This document shows positions 36,599 through 45,135 of a stretch of DNA of 64,000 bases, piece after piece. Where the stretch lies: assembly GCF_000495855.1 (NCBI RefSeq), contig NZ_AWGF01000001.1, positions 1 to 64,000 on the forward strand, in the 5' to 3' direction. Made by a program: the position numbers and the translations under genes. The notes beneath the pieces were generated by a model that was given only the letters and a program-made list of their open reading frames with translations, ran no database searches and was not told where the DNA came from. Positions within the stretch are counted from its first letter, which is position 1; each line of letters opens with the position of its first letter. The DNA is from Asticcacaulis sp. YBE204 (lineage in GTDB: Bacteria > Pseudomonadota > Alphaproteobacteria > Caulobacterales > Caulobacteraceae).

Positions 36599-37509
36599 GA
36601 CCTGAGAGTTTCAGCTAACAGTTTCGCCTCCGGCGCCCGCGACGAACCTGCGCGCCAGATGACGACGATATCGCGATAGGCCTGATCGCCGGTCAGCGGG
36701 CGTACGATCACTGTATTGTCGCTCAGAAGCCCAGACTGCGCCGCCATCGCCGGCAACAACGAAACGCCAAGACCCGATCCGACCATCTGCACCAGCGTAT
36801 TGAGCGACGTCGCGGCGAAACCACCGCTGAGTGATTGGTTGACATCTGATGCTCCCGGCGCGTTCCACTGACACGCAGCCAGCGCGTGTTCGCGCAGACA
36901 GTGGCCGTCTTCGAGCAGGATCAGTTCTTCGGATTTCAGCGCTTCGGGCGTGATCGTTGTCTGCTGCGCCAAAGGGTGATTGGCCGGCGTCGCCGCCAAA
37001 ATCTCGTCCTTGCAGATGAAGACGTGGTCGAGCCCCGTCAGATCATACGGCAAGGCGATGACCGCCGCATCCAGCGCCCCACTTTTCAGACTAGCGATCA
37101 GGCGCGCAGTCTGATCTTCGCGCAGAAACAGGCGCAGTTGCGGAAAGGCCTCACGCAATTTCAGCAAGGCTTTCGGCAACAAAAACGGCGCGACCGTCGG
37201 GATGACCCCCAGCCGGAATCGTCCGCTCAGGGGTCGTGTCGCGCCCTGCGCTGCCTCGACCAAATCTTCGGCCCGCGCCAGAATGTCCTCGGCGCGTTTC
37301 AGCGTTTCTTCGCCGATAGCGGTGAGAATCACCTGACCGCGCGCCCGGTCGATAAGTCGCACCCCCAGAACCTTTTCCAGTTCGGAGATACCTGACGACA
37401 AGGCGGGTTGCGACACGAAGGCCGCCTCGGCAGCGGCGACGAAACTTTTGTGTTCATTCAAAAGCTTCAGATATTGCAGTTGGCGGAGGGTCGGGAGCAT
37501 GACAGCCAT
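36595..37509 (-). CDS. oxyR: Hydrogen peroxide-sensing LysR regulator OxyR
   Basis: A 304-residue LysR-type activator with an N-terminal winged helix (L-R-Q-L-Q-Y-L...F-V-S-Q-P-A-L-S-S-G-I-S-E-L-E). The sensor region has G-H-C-L-R-E-H-A-L-A-A-C near residues 200-212; the two cysteines are nine residues apart, as Cys199 and Cys208 of Escherichia coli OxyR, so peroxide sensing by a disulfide is expected. It is divergent from ahpC with a 121-base gap, the classic arrangement, and probably controls ahpC and itself. A second ATG three codons downstream (37500) is a possible start. Confidence 0.93.
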   Translation of the reverse strand: MAVMLPTLRQLQYLKLLNEHKSFVAAAEAAFVSQPALSSGISELEKVLGVRLIDRARGQVILTAIGEETLKRAEDILARAEDLVEAAQGATRPLSGRFRLGVIPTVAPFLLPKALLKLREAFPQLRLFLREDQTARLIASLKSGALDAAVIALPYDLTGLDHVFICKDEILAATPANHPLAQQTTITPEALKSEELILLEDGHCLREHALAACQWNAPGASDVNQSLSGGFAATSLNTLVQMVGSGLGVSLLPAMAAQSGLLSDNTVIVRPLTGDQAYRDIVVIWRAGSSRAPEAKLLAETLRS

Positions 37510-37516
37510 ATAAGCT

Positions 37517-37533
37517 GAATTTATATAAAATTC
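37517..37533. promoter_or_regulatory. AT-rich palindrome in the oxyR-ahpC gap
   Basis: GAATTT and AAATTC arms with a 5-base centre, 8 bases upstream of the oxyR ATG and about 98 upstream of ahpC. It is a candidate OxyR site, though it does not match the ATAG-based consensus well. Confidence 0.35.
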
Positions 37534-37630
37534 AAAAACAATTAATTAGATTTCTTTCCCAGTCCCAGCTATGAGCTTGCCATCGGCGTTTCCGGACGAC
37601 CGAACCCATTTTCAAAACGGAGAATTTCAT

Positions 37631-38179
37631 ATGATCGGTGTTGGCGAAACCCTGCCTGACTTCAAGATCGTCGGCGTAAAGCCCGGCTTCAACAACCACG
37701 AAGAAAACGGTGCCTCGGCGTTTGAAGACGTCACCAACGAGTCGTTCGCCGGCAAGTGGAAAGTGATTTTCTTCTATCCGAAGGATTTCACCTTCGTCTG
37801 CCCGACCGAAATCGCCGCCTTCGCCCGTCTGGCGCGTGACTTCGAAGACCGCGACACCGTCGTCCTCGGCGGTTCGACCGACAACGAGTTCTGCAAGCTG
37901 GCCTGGCGCCGCGACCACGCCGACCTGAACAAGCTGCCCATCTATCAGTTCGCCGACAACGGCGGCGTCTTCGCCTCGGCGCTCGGCGTCCTCGACAAGA
38001 ATGCCCACGTCGCTCTGCGTGCGACCTTCATCGTCGATCCGGACAACACGGTTCAGCACATCACCGTCAACGGCCTGAACGTCGGCCGTTCGCCGGAAGA
38101 AACCCTGCGCATCCTCGACGGTCTGCAAACGGACGAACTGTGCCCGTGCAACCGCACCGTCGGTGGAGCAACTCTGTAA
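37631..38179 (+). CDS. ahpC: Peroxiredoxin AhpC
   Basis: A 182-residue peroxiredoxin that reduces hydrogen peroxide and organic peroxides. The peroxidatic cysteine is C57 in F-T-F-V-C-P-T-E; a C-P-C pair at 171-173 near the C-terminus supplies the resolving cysteine. The W-R-R-D-H-A-D-L block and absence of a YF-tail put it with the AhpD-coupled AhpC group, and ahpD follows downstream. The ATG at 37631 has GGAG upstream. A rho-independent terminator follows 24 bases after the stop. Confidence 0.93.
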   Translation: MIGVGETLPDFKIVGVKPGFNNHEENGASAFEDVTNESFAGKWKVIFFYPKDFTFVCPTEIAAFARLARDFEDRDTVVLGGSTDNEFCKLAWRRDHADLNKLPIYQFADNGGVFASALGVLDKNAHVALRATFIVDPDNTVQHITVNGLNVGRSPEETLRILDGLQTDELCPCNRTVGGATL

Positions 38180-38203
38180 GCTGAAACGCTTTTAACGACG
38201 AAT

Positions 38204-38238
38204 GGGCGGCGTGTGTTTCGGCGTATGCCGCCCTTTTT
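38204..38238 (+). terminator. Terminator of ahpC
   Basis: GGGCGGC (38204-38210) and GCCGCCC (38227-38233) form a stem with a 16-base loop, followed by T5. Confidence 0.82.
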
Positions 38239-38440
38239 GCGCCTACCTCCCTCCTCCCTGTGCGTAAGCATGGGGACCGGGCCGCCGGTGCGGGTGGCAG
38301 GCTGCGGAGCAGACTGACGGAGGGGGATGACTCCGAATGTCTGAACGCGCTGAGAAGTCTGGCGTAATCCCCCTCCGTCTCCTCGTTTCACTCGGAGCCA
38401 CCTCCCCACTGCGTAGGGAGGAGAGAGTAAAATTAGCTCT
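38239..38440. repeat. Palindromic repeat cluster between ahpC and ahpD
   Basis: A stretch of nested inverted repeats. The largest has perfect 13-bp arms (38316-38328 and 38367-38379; GACGGAGGGGGAT). Flanking units of the form CTCCC...TGCGTA...GGGAG occur near 38250-38275 and 38402-38424. It resembles the CCCCTCCGTC-type palindromes in the other two clusters of this window. Confidence 0.65.
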
Positions 38441-38459
38441 GAATTTAAGGATAACCCAA

Positions 38460-38993
38460 ATGTCTATCGACGCCCTGCGCGACCTGATCCCCGCCTATGC
38501 CAAGGATTTGTCGCTGAACCTGTCCTCGCTTGCCGCCGAAACCGTCCTGACCGACCAACAGAAGTGGGGCACCTTCGTTGCCACCGCCTATGCCGTGGGC
38601 GTGCCGGAAGTGGTGCAGAACCTCGAAGCTGCCGCTACCACGAGCCTGACGCCGGAAGCGCTGACCGCCGCCAAGGCCGCTGCCGCTATCATGGGCATGA
38701 ACAATGTCTATTATCGCGCGCTGCACCTGATGCACAATCAGGAATACGCCACCCTGCCCGCCAAGCTGCGCATGAACATCCTCGCCAATCCCGGCGCGCC
38801 CAAGGTCGATTTCGAGCTGTGGTCGCTGGCCGTGTCGGCCGTGAACGGCTGCGGCCTGTGCCTCGACAGCCACGAGAAAGTCCTGCGCGCCCACGACGTG
38901 ACCAATGTGCAGGTGCAGGCGGCGCTGCGCATCGCGGCGACCGTCAACGCCATCTCGGCGGTGATCCGCGGCGAGAAAGCCGCCCGCGCTTAA
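38460..38993 (+). CDS. ahpD: Alkyl hydroperoxide reductase AhpD
   Basis: A 178-residue all-helical carboxymuconolactone decarboxylase-fold protein. The redox motif is C131-G-L-C134 with D-S-H138, as in Mycobacterium AhpD, which re-reduces AhpC using lipoamide systems. The ATG at 38460 has AAGGA eight bases upstream; the longer open frame to 38337 runs through the palindromic repeat. It ends one base before the convergent rimO stop. Confidence 0.92.
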   Translation: MSIDALRDLIPAYAKDLSLNLSSLAAETVLTDQQKWGTFVATAYAVGVPEVVQNLEAAATTSLTPEALTAAKAAAAIMGMNNVYYRALHLMHNQEYATLPAKLRMNILANPGAPKVDFELWSLAVSAVNGCGLCLDSHEKVLRAHDVTNVQVQAALRIAATVNAISAVIRGEKAARA

Positions 38994-40421
38994 TTAAAAG
39001 CGCGAAATAATCCGGTGCGTGCGGCCGGTGGGGCGCGCGGTAGGGATGCGGTTGAGCTTCATCAGCCCTTCCGGCTCGCCCCACAGGTCGTAGGCATCGG
39101 CGCGCGTCACCCGTGCCTTGGCGAATTCACCGGCTTTCAGGCCGGTAAAGCCCTTCAGATAGATGTGGCCGTCGATTTCCGGCGCATCGCCTTTGGTGCG
39201 GGCTACGGCCACGCCATCGGCGCGGATATCGTCGACCAGCACATCGACCGTCTTGCCCACCTTGGCTTGCAGCTTCTGCGTCGAAATGCGCGAGGCCACC
39301 GCCATGAAGCGCGCCAGGCGATCCTGCTTGATCTCTTCCGGCACGTGGTCCGGCAAATCGCGCGCCGCAGCCCCTTCGACGTTCTCATAGGCAAAGGCAC
39401 CGACGCGGTCGATCTGCGCCACTTCGAGCCAGTCGAGCAGCAGGTTGAAATCGGCCTCGGTTTCACCGGGGAAGCCCACCACGAAAGTCGAACGCAAGGT
39501 CAAATCCGGGCAGATTTCGCGCCAGCTCAGGATACGGTCTAGCGTCTTGTCCTGATTGCCGGGACGGCGCATGGCTTTCAGCACCTTGGGCGAGGCATGC
39601 TGGAACGGGATATCGAGATAGGGCAGGATCTTGCCTTCCGCCATCAGCGGAATGACGCTGTTGACGTGCGGATAGGGATAGACATAGTGCATCCGGACCC
39701 AGATGCCGAGTTCACCTAAGCCCCGTGACAGATCCTCGAACGAGGCCTTGTAATAGTCGCCGCGCCACTGCCCTTCGGCGTAGCGGATATCGAGCCCGTA
39801 GGCGGAGGTGTCCTGCGACACGACCAGCAGTTCCTTGACGCCGTTCGCGGCCAGCACCTCGGCTTCGCGCAGGACGTCGGCGACCGGACGCGAGGCCAGA
39901 TCACCGCGCAGGGACGGGATGATACAGAAGGAACAGCGGTGATCGCAGCCTTCGGAAATCTTCAGATAGGCATAGTGTTTCGGCGTCAATCGGACACCCG
40001 GATCGTTCTCAGGAACCAAAGGCCGGAATGGATCGGGCTTGGCCGGGACGATGCGGCGCACCGCGTCCATGACGTCGTCGTACTGATGCGCGCCGGTGAC
40101 CGCCGCGACATTAGGGAAACGCGCGCGGATCAGGTCAGCCTCGGCCCCCAGACAGCCGGTAACCACGACCTTGCCGTTTTCGGCCAAAGCCTCGCCGATG
40201 GCGTTCAGGCTCTCATCCCGCGCCGAATCAAGAAAACCGCAGGTATTGACGACCACCACATCAGCCCCGGCATATTCCGCCGCGGTGGCATAGCCCTCGC
40301 TCTTGAGCTTTGTCAGGATGCGTTCGGAATCGACCAGCGCCTTGGGGCAGCCGAGCGAAACGAAACCGACTTTCGGGGCATCAGATGTAGCGGGGGATTG
40401 GGACAAGGCGGCACTCGGCAA
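38994..40421 (-). CDS. rimO: Ribosomal protein S12 methylthiotransferase RimO
   Basis: About 475 residues. The N-terminal MTTase domain has [15 protein letters not shown] and N-T-C-G-F, and the radical SAM domain has C-D-H-R-C-S-F-C (C-x3-C-x2-C) near residue 160; a TRAM domain is near 380-440. It methylthiolates Asp88 of ribosomal protein S12. No ATG is available in frame: the start is a TTG at 40421 or 40406, neither with a good ribosome binding site, so the exact N-terminus is uncertain. It is convergent with ahpD without any spacer. Confidence 0.93.
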   Translation of the reverse strand: MPSAALSQSPATSDAPKVGFVSLGCPKALVDSERILTKLKSEGYATAAEYAGADVVVVNTCGFLDSARDESLNAIGEALAENGKVVVTGCLGAEADLIRARFPNVAAVTGAHQYDDVMDAVRRIVPAKPDPFRPLVPENDPGVRLTPKHYAYLKISEGCDHRCSFCIIPSLRGDLASRPVADVLREAEVLAANGVKELLVVSQDTSAYGLDIRYAEGQWRGDYYKASFEDLSRGLGELGIWVRMHYVYPYPHVNSVIPLMAEGKILPYLDIPFQHASPKVLKAMRRPGNQDKTLDRILSWREICPDLTLRSTFVVGFPGETEADFNLLLDWLEVAQIDRVGAFAYENVEGAAARDLPDHVPEEIKQDRLARFMAVASRISTQKLQAKVGKTVDVLVDDIRADGVAVARTKGDAPEIDGHIYLKGFTGLKAGEFAKARVTRADAYDLWGEPEGLMKLNRIPTARPTGRTHRIISRF

Positions 40422-40486
40422 TTGGGGAGAAGCGCGGCGTCATACACGCAAATCCCCCGCTTGACCAACAAAACCTGAATCCTGGC

Positions 40487-41359
40487 CTATTGGGCCATCT
40501 GAAACTGGATAACCACCGTCTTGTTCACACCGGCCGCAGGCGCCGTATCGCTTGAATTGCCGATAGAGACCACGCGCAAGAGCGGCTCACCGCCCGCCGG
40601 ATGGTTGGTCAATTTACCCAGAACCGGCTGAGCCGCCATCAATGCTTTATGGAAGACGACCGAGCGCTCCAGCGACAGGGCCTGGGCCGCGCGTCCTTCT
40701 GCGGTTGCGGCATTGATATTGGCCGTCCCGAGAATGACAACCGCCGACATTTTCTCATCGCCCTCGCAATTGCTGGCCGGGGCGCCATAGGCAAAGCAGG
40801 GCAGACGCTGAGCCAGTGACGCTGCCGTCTCGGCAACCATGGTCTGTCCTTCGGAACTGAGATTGGCGGTACCTGGCACAAACAGACGATCGGCATCATA
40901 GACCGTGCTGCCGTCGGTCAGGCTGACGGCGGCGGTGACGTTCTTGCGTTGAAGGTCGCCGCTCAGTGCCGCGCTGAACATTGCCTGCGCCGCCTCAACC
41001 TTCTCTTTCTTTTCGTCGGCCGGATTGACGGGCACGGTGCCTGTGTAAGCAAAACAGCGCTTGTCGGTACCCGTGCCGTCTTCGGTCAGAACCTGACCGG
41101 GGATGCAGACGACGTGGGTATCGTAATCGATCTCCAGCATGACGGTTTTCGATTCCAGATTTTTGGCGACTTGAAGCAAAGCCGTCGTCTGGGCGTCCTT
41201 GGCCGACGTCAGCTCGGTCGTCGTCGCCTGAAAATGCAGGGCGAAATAGGCCAGCATGATGATGAAGATGAACAGGACGCCAACCATAAGATCGGTCATG
41301 GAGACGTAATAGCTTTCGCCTTCTTCCAGTTCGTCGGCGCGTCTATGCCTGAAGCGCAT
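40487..41359 (-). CDS. MotB/ZorB-like protein with one TM helix and divergent OmpA-like domain
   Basis: A 290-residue inner-membrane protein. A charged N-terminus leads to Y-V-S-M-T-D23-L-M-V-G and one transmembrane helix (about 25-44); the Asp at the helix start corresponds to the proton-binding Asp of MotB/ZorB. A coiled coil near 45-65 and a periplasmic OmpA-like region (about 150-290) follow; its peptidoglycan-binding T-D...R signature is not clear (T-A-N and S-L-E-R-S instead). It begins 2 bases after the MotA-like gene. It should form an ion-driven stator complex with that protein. What it moves is unknown. Confidence 0.75.
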   Translation of the reverse strand: MRFRHRRADELEEGESYYVSMTDLMVGVLFIFIIMLAYFALHFQATTTELTSAKDAQTTALLQVAKNLESKTVMLEIDYDTHVVCIPGQVLTEDGTGTDKRCFAYTGTVPVNPADEKKEKVEAAQAMFSAALSGDLQRKNVTAAVSLTDGSTVYDADRLFVPGTANLSSEGQTMVAETAASLAQRLPCFAYGAPASNCEGDEKMSAVVILGTANINAATAEGRAAQALSLERSVVFHKALMAAQPVLGKLTNHPAGGEPLLRVVSIGNSSDTAPAAGVNKTVVIQFQMAQ

Positions 41360-41361
41360 GA

Positions 41362-42135
41362 TCAGGCCGCCTTCGTCGGGTCAAGCGCGATTTCGAGACG
41401 CTTGAGGCTTTTGAGTTGTTCCAGAGATACCTTTTCGGGCGGCATGAACTGCACGCAGCTATCGAGCGTGATGAAGAAGCTGGCTTCGACCGATTCGATC
41501 GCCTTGCGGCGGAAGCGCGCCACGACGCGCAGGATGATCGAGGCCAGAACCCCGGCGATCGAGGTCCAGAACTTGGTAGCGGCGATGGCCAGAAGCCCCA
41601 TCAGGGCCGACTGCATGGCTGCACCGCCACCTTCGCCGCCCGACATGGCCGCCGTGGCTTCCGACAACGCCGCGACGATACCGAGAAAGGTCACTACCAG
41701 ACCGACGGCGACAAGGATATTGGCCCACCATTCCAGCGAGCGCGCCGGCTCGTCAAGACGATCAAAGGCTTCGGCGGCCCGAATCGAGGTCAGAAACCCG
41801 TGGCCTTCATTATCGACCAGCAGGCTGCGGTAATTGGCCCAACCCAGGACCAGCGCTGCCGAGGCCTTGCCGTCTTCGGCTGTCCCGGAAAAACGCACAT
41901 CCAGTTTTGAGAACTGCTCGTGAAACGCCTTGCGCATATTGCTCCCCTGGAGCGCGCCGAGCAGGTTCCAGCGGTCGCGAATATCGTTCATCAGGGGGCG
42001 GTATTCCCGAAACCCGGAATAGACGATCAGGCCGATGCCGAACAGCAGGATGCCGCCAGCCATGACCAGCGCAACACCAGGCGATCCGAACAGTGCAACG
42101 ACAAGTCCGGTAACGGGATCAAGCTTTGTAGTCAT
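41362..42135 (-). CDS. MotA/TolQ/ExbB-family proton channel, ZorA-like
   Basis: A 257-residue protein with three hydrophobic segments (about 20-43, 130-158 and 170-202). V-G-L-V-V-T-F-L-G-I-V-A-A-L and the glycine-rich linker before the third segment match MotA/TolQ/ExbB channel helices; the last 40 residues are cytoplasmic. Its partner is the MotB/ZorB-like protein directly downstream. The nearest named relatives I recall are ZorA proteins of the Zorya antiphage system, but the long cytoplasmic tail of true ZorA is absent and no ZorC, ZorD or ZorE is present. AGGAGA lies six bases before the ATG. Confidence 0.75.
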   Translation of the reverse strand: MTTKLDPVTGLVVALFGSPGVALVMAGGILLFGIGLIVYSGFREYRPLMNDIRDRWNLLGALQGSNMRKAFHEQFSKLDVRFSGTAEDGKASAALVLGWANYRSLLVDNEGHGFLTSIRAAEAFDRLDEPARSLEWWANILVAVGLVVTFLGIVAALSEATAAMSGGEGGGAAMQSALMGLLAIAATKFWTSIAGVLASIILRVVARFRRKAIESVEASFFITLDSCVQFMPPEKVSLEQLKSLKRLEIALDPTKAA

Positions 42136-42320
42136 GAAATCTCCTGTGTCCGCAGAGCCCTTTCAAGGGTGTTGCGGCTAAACCTGCCTCGGTCGCCCTC
42201 AAGCGACGCAATTGCGCACAACCTATTGTCCGCCTCGGCCTTCGACAAGTGAATTAGACAAAAAACTTGGAATGCCTTTGCAGGCCCGATATAGAAACGA
42301 AACAAAACCGGAGAGACCCC

Positions 42321-42974
42321 ATGTTGATTTTCGCCGATACCGCCGACACCCAGCTTCTGGCCGAACTGAATGAAACCGGTCTGATCGATGGCGTGACGAC
42401 CAACCCGACGATTATCGCCAAGTCGGGCCGCAACATGGCCGAGGTGATCAAGGAAATCTGCGATATCGTCGATGGGCCGATCTCCGCCGAAGTCGCCGCC
42501 ACGCAATTCCGCCAGATGGTCGCCGAAGGTGAAAAACTGGCTCAGATCGCCGACAACGTGGTGATCAAGGTGCCGCTGACGGTCGATGGCCTCAAGGCAA
42601 CCAAGGTGTTTTCGGAACAGGGTCTGATGACCAATGTCACCCTGTGTTTCTCAGTGTCGCAGGCGCTGCTGGCAGCCAAGGCCGGGGCGACTTTCGTTTC
42701 GCCGTTCGTCGGACGGCTCGATGACCGTGGCGAAGACGGGATGCAACTGATCCGCGACATTCGTCAGGTCTTCAATAATTACGACTTCGAAACCGCGATT
42801 CTGGCAGCGTCGCTCCGCAACACCACCCACGTCGCTCAGGCCGCCATCGCCGGTTCGGATTGCGCCACCCTGCCACCCGCCGTCATTCAGGCCATGTTCC
42901 AGCACGACCTGACCGACAAGGGCCTTGAGACGTTCCTTGCCGACTGGGCGAAGACGGGTCAGAGCATCCTTTAG
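42321..42974 (+). CDS. tal: Transaldolase (fructose-6-phosphate aldolase type)
   Basis: A 217-residue small transaldolase of the TalC/FSA subfamily. I-F-A-D-T-A-D at the N-terminus, G-V-T-T-N-P-T-I, the Schiff-base lysine in [14 protein letters not shown] and [11 protein letters not shown] are all as expected. It works in the non-oxidative pentose phosphate pathway, which also supplies sedoheptulose 7-phosphate for heptose synthesis. The ATG at 42321 has GGAGAG upstream. It is divergent from the MotA-like gene (185-base gap). Confidence 0.94.
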   Translation: MLIFADTADTQLLAELNETGLIDGVTTNPTIIAKSGRNMAEVIKEICDIVDGPISAEVAATQFRQMVAEGEKLAQIADNVVIKVPLTVDGLKATKVFSEQGLMTNVTLCFSVSQALLAAKAGATFVSPFVGRLDDRGEDGMQLIRDIRQVFNNYDFETAILAASLRNTTHVAQAAIAGSDCATLPPAVIQAMFQHDLTDKGLETFLADWAKTGQSIL

Positions 42975-43023
42975 GAACCAAGCGTCCGCAAGTCCGCCCG
43001 ACCCTGCCCGGAGACCTGTTCCT

Positions 43024-43908
43024 ATGCCCAAAACCTTCCTGATTCTCGGGGCAGCCGGATATGTGGGCTCCGCTCTTTCCCCCTATCTGAGAGCGTTGGG
43101 CCATACCGTCGTCGGCTGCGATATCCGTCCGGGTGAGGCGGCCCGTTACGACCGCTTCGTACAGACCCGATATCAGGATCTGGATGACACCGTCCTCACC
43201 GGTTGCGATATCGTTCTGTGGTTCGCCGGACATAGCTCCGTGAAAATATCGCAGGACGACCCGTGGGGCAGCTTCGAGAACAACGTCTTCGATCTGGCGC
43301 ATCTCTTCAAACGGGCTGCCGCCCTGAGCAAGCCTATTATATACGCGTCATCCGCTTCGGTCCTGTCGTCCGCCGAAGACACCTATTCCCTCGTCGCGAA
43401 CGAAATCAGCGCCAATCCCTACGATGCGGGAAAGCTCGCCTTCGACATGCTGATGCCGCATCTGGGCGTCAGGGCCGTGGGCCTGCGCATGGCCACCGTC
43501 AGCGGATGGTCGCCGGTCATGCGCTGGGAACTGGCCTTTAATGCTATGAACCGCACGGCGGTCGAAAAAGGCGTCGTCAATGTTCAAAATCCGTCGACCT
43601 TCCGTTCCCTGTTGTTTCTCGAAGATTTGGCCCGCTATGTCGAGCTTTTGTCCGACGAGCTGATATTGTCGCCCGACTTTACACCCCGAACCGTCGCCCT
43701 GGGCAGTTGGTCAGGTACGATCGGCCTTCTGGCGTCCGAGATCGCCGACTATTGGGCCGTACCCTTGAATTTCGGTTCTGATAGCGGCACCTATTCCTTC
43801 GTACTGAACGATCGGGAAATACGCCGCGCGATGCCTGAGACGTCGGCCTTTTACCAAAGCCTGCGTCAGCGGTGCGAACGGTTCGCCAGGGAAAATCAAT
43901 GGAAGTAA
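43024..43908 (+). CDS. NAD-dependent sugar epimerase/dehydratase
   Basis: A 294-residue extended SDR. The dinucleotide motif is G-A-A-G-Y-V-G (9-15), followed by an acidic D33, a Ser-rich S-S-A-S loop near 109-112 and the catalytic Y133-x3-K137. It should modify an NDP-sugar, for example by 4-epimerisation or reduction. The following gene (a C-methyltransferase) overlaps its end by 10 bases, so the two form one operon with the glycosyltransferase after them. The frame reaches 42925, but ATG 43024, with GGAG upstream, fits the family. Confidence 0.82.
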   Translation: MPKTFLILGAAGYVGSALSPYLRALGHTVVGCDIRPGEAARYDRFVQTRYQDLDDTVLTGCDIVLWFAGHSSVKISQDDPWGSFENNVFDLAHLFKRAAALSKPIIYASSASVLSSAEDTYSLVANEISANPYDAGKLAFDMLMPHLGVRAVGLRMATVSGWSPVMRWELAFNAMNRTAVEKGVVNVQNPSTFRSLLFLEDLARYVELLSDELILSPDFTPRTVALGSWSGTIGLLASEIADYWAVPLNFGSDSGTYSFVLNDREIRRAMPETSAFYQSLRQRCERFARENQWK

Positions 43909-45128
43909 AATCGCGTTCGGAGTCTTCGTCTCCCTGTCTGGCCTGCGGTACGACGGGTATGCGCACCATACTGGATTTCGGGCCGCAAGCGGCGGCGAAC
44001 CTGCTATGCACCTCGCCGTCAGAAACCGTACGGCGCGAGCGGCTGGGCCTCGACTATTGCCCAGCCTGCGGCCATGCGCAGCAGACGGTCTTCTATCCGC
44101 CGAAAGACCTTTTTGAGCATTATCTCTACGCCAGTGGCACCACGCGCACGCTGGCAAGCTACTTTGACTGGCTGGCGCAAGCGATTGCCCAAGACGCCGG
44201 TATTGGTTCGACTGTGCTCGACATTGCCTCCAACGATGGCTCTTTCCTCCGCGCCCTGGCGAAGGCGGGCCTCACACCGACGGGCGTCGAGCCCGCGGCC
44301 AATCTGGTCGCCATCGCCCGGCAGGACGGGCTCGAGGTCATGGAAGGCTTTTGGCCCCAGACCGGAGCGGGGCTCAGGTTCGACCGGATCGTGGGGATGA
44401 ACGTTCTGGCACATGGACCGGACCCGCTGGCCTTCCTGACGGGCGTGCAACAGGCCCTGTCACCCGGCGGCGTGGCACTGATTCAGGTGTCGCAAGCGGA
44501 TATGTTTCGCAATTTCGAATTCGATACCCTCTACCACGAACACTACTCCTTCTTCTGTCCGAATTCGCTGACGACACTCGCGCGACGCGCCGGGTTCAGT
44601 GCCTTTGCTTTCATCAAAACGAATATCCACGGCGGGTCGATCCTTGCGGTTCTCGGGCAAAGCCAGACCGACGTGGACCGAACCGCCGCCTGCCTGACAC
44701 AGGGCGAATATTATCTTGAAACCCTTGCCGCCACGGAACGACCCGCCGACGCCAGCGCCGACCGGTTCGCTCAGCGGGCCAACGCCACCTGCGCCTCCAT
44801 CCGCGCGCTGGAAACCCTTAGCCGTGAAGCGGGCCGCACCTTCGTCCTCGTCGGTGCCGCCGCCAAGGCCATTACGGTTTTACAAGCCAGCGGCGCTCGC
44901 TTCGATCGCGTCATCGACGAAGCCCCTCTCAAGATCGGTCGCTATATTCCCGGCACGGCCTTGCAGATCGAATCTTTCGATGCGCTAATATCCATAGACG
45001 GCCCATGCACTTTTTTGATCGGCGCCTGGAATTTCAAGACCGAAATAGACGACAAGATTAAGCAACGGCGCGCCGCCCCTGATTTGAGCGCCACCTATTT
45101 TCCCACGCTATCCATAGATTTCATGTGA
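43899..45128 (+). CDS. SAM-dependent C-methyltransferase with zinc-binding N-terminus
   Basis: A 409-residue protein of the sugar C-methyltransferase type (as TylC3/TcaB9). The N-terminal zinc site is C13-x2-C16 and C54-x2-C57-G-H; the central Rossmann domain has V-L-D-I-A-S-N-D-G-S-F-L as the SAM motif, then Y-H-E-H-Y-S-F-F, and the C-terminal domain ends with a nucleotide-sugar binding part. Such enzymes put a methyl on C3 of NDP-keto-sugars. The start overlaps the epimerase gene by 10 bases. The product may be a branched deoxysugar added by the next enzyme. Confidence 0.85.
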   Translation: MEVKSRSESSSPCLACGTTGMRTILDFGPQAAANLLCTSPSETVRRERLGLDYCPACGHAQQTVFYPPKDLFEHYLYASGTTRTLASYFDWLAQAIAQDAGIGSTVLDIASNDGSFLRALAKAGLTPTGVEPAANLVAIARQDGLEVMEGFWPQTGAGLRFDRIVGMNVLAHGPDPLAFLTGVQQALSPGGVALIQVSQADMFRNFEFDTLYHEHYSFFCPNSLTTLARRAGFSAFAFIKTNIHGGSILAVLGQSQTDVDRTAACLTQGEYYLETLAATERPADASADRFAQRANATCASIRALETLSREAGRTFVLVGAAAKAITVLQASGARFDRVIDEAPLKIGRYIPGTALQIESFDALISIDGPCTFLIGAWNFKTEIDDKIKQRRAAPDLSATYFPTLSIDFM

Positions 45129-45135
45129 AAAAATT

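Noticed and set aside
40487..42135. Complete Zorya antiphage system
   Set aside because: Only the ZorA/ZorB-like stator pair is present; rimO and a transaldolase flank it, no ZorC, ZorD or ZorE is found, and the ZorA-like protein lacks the long tail.
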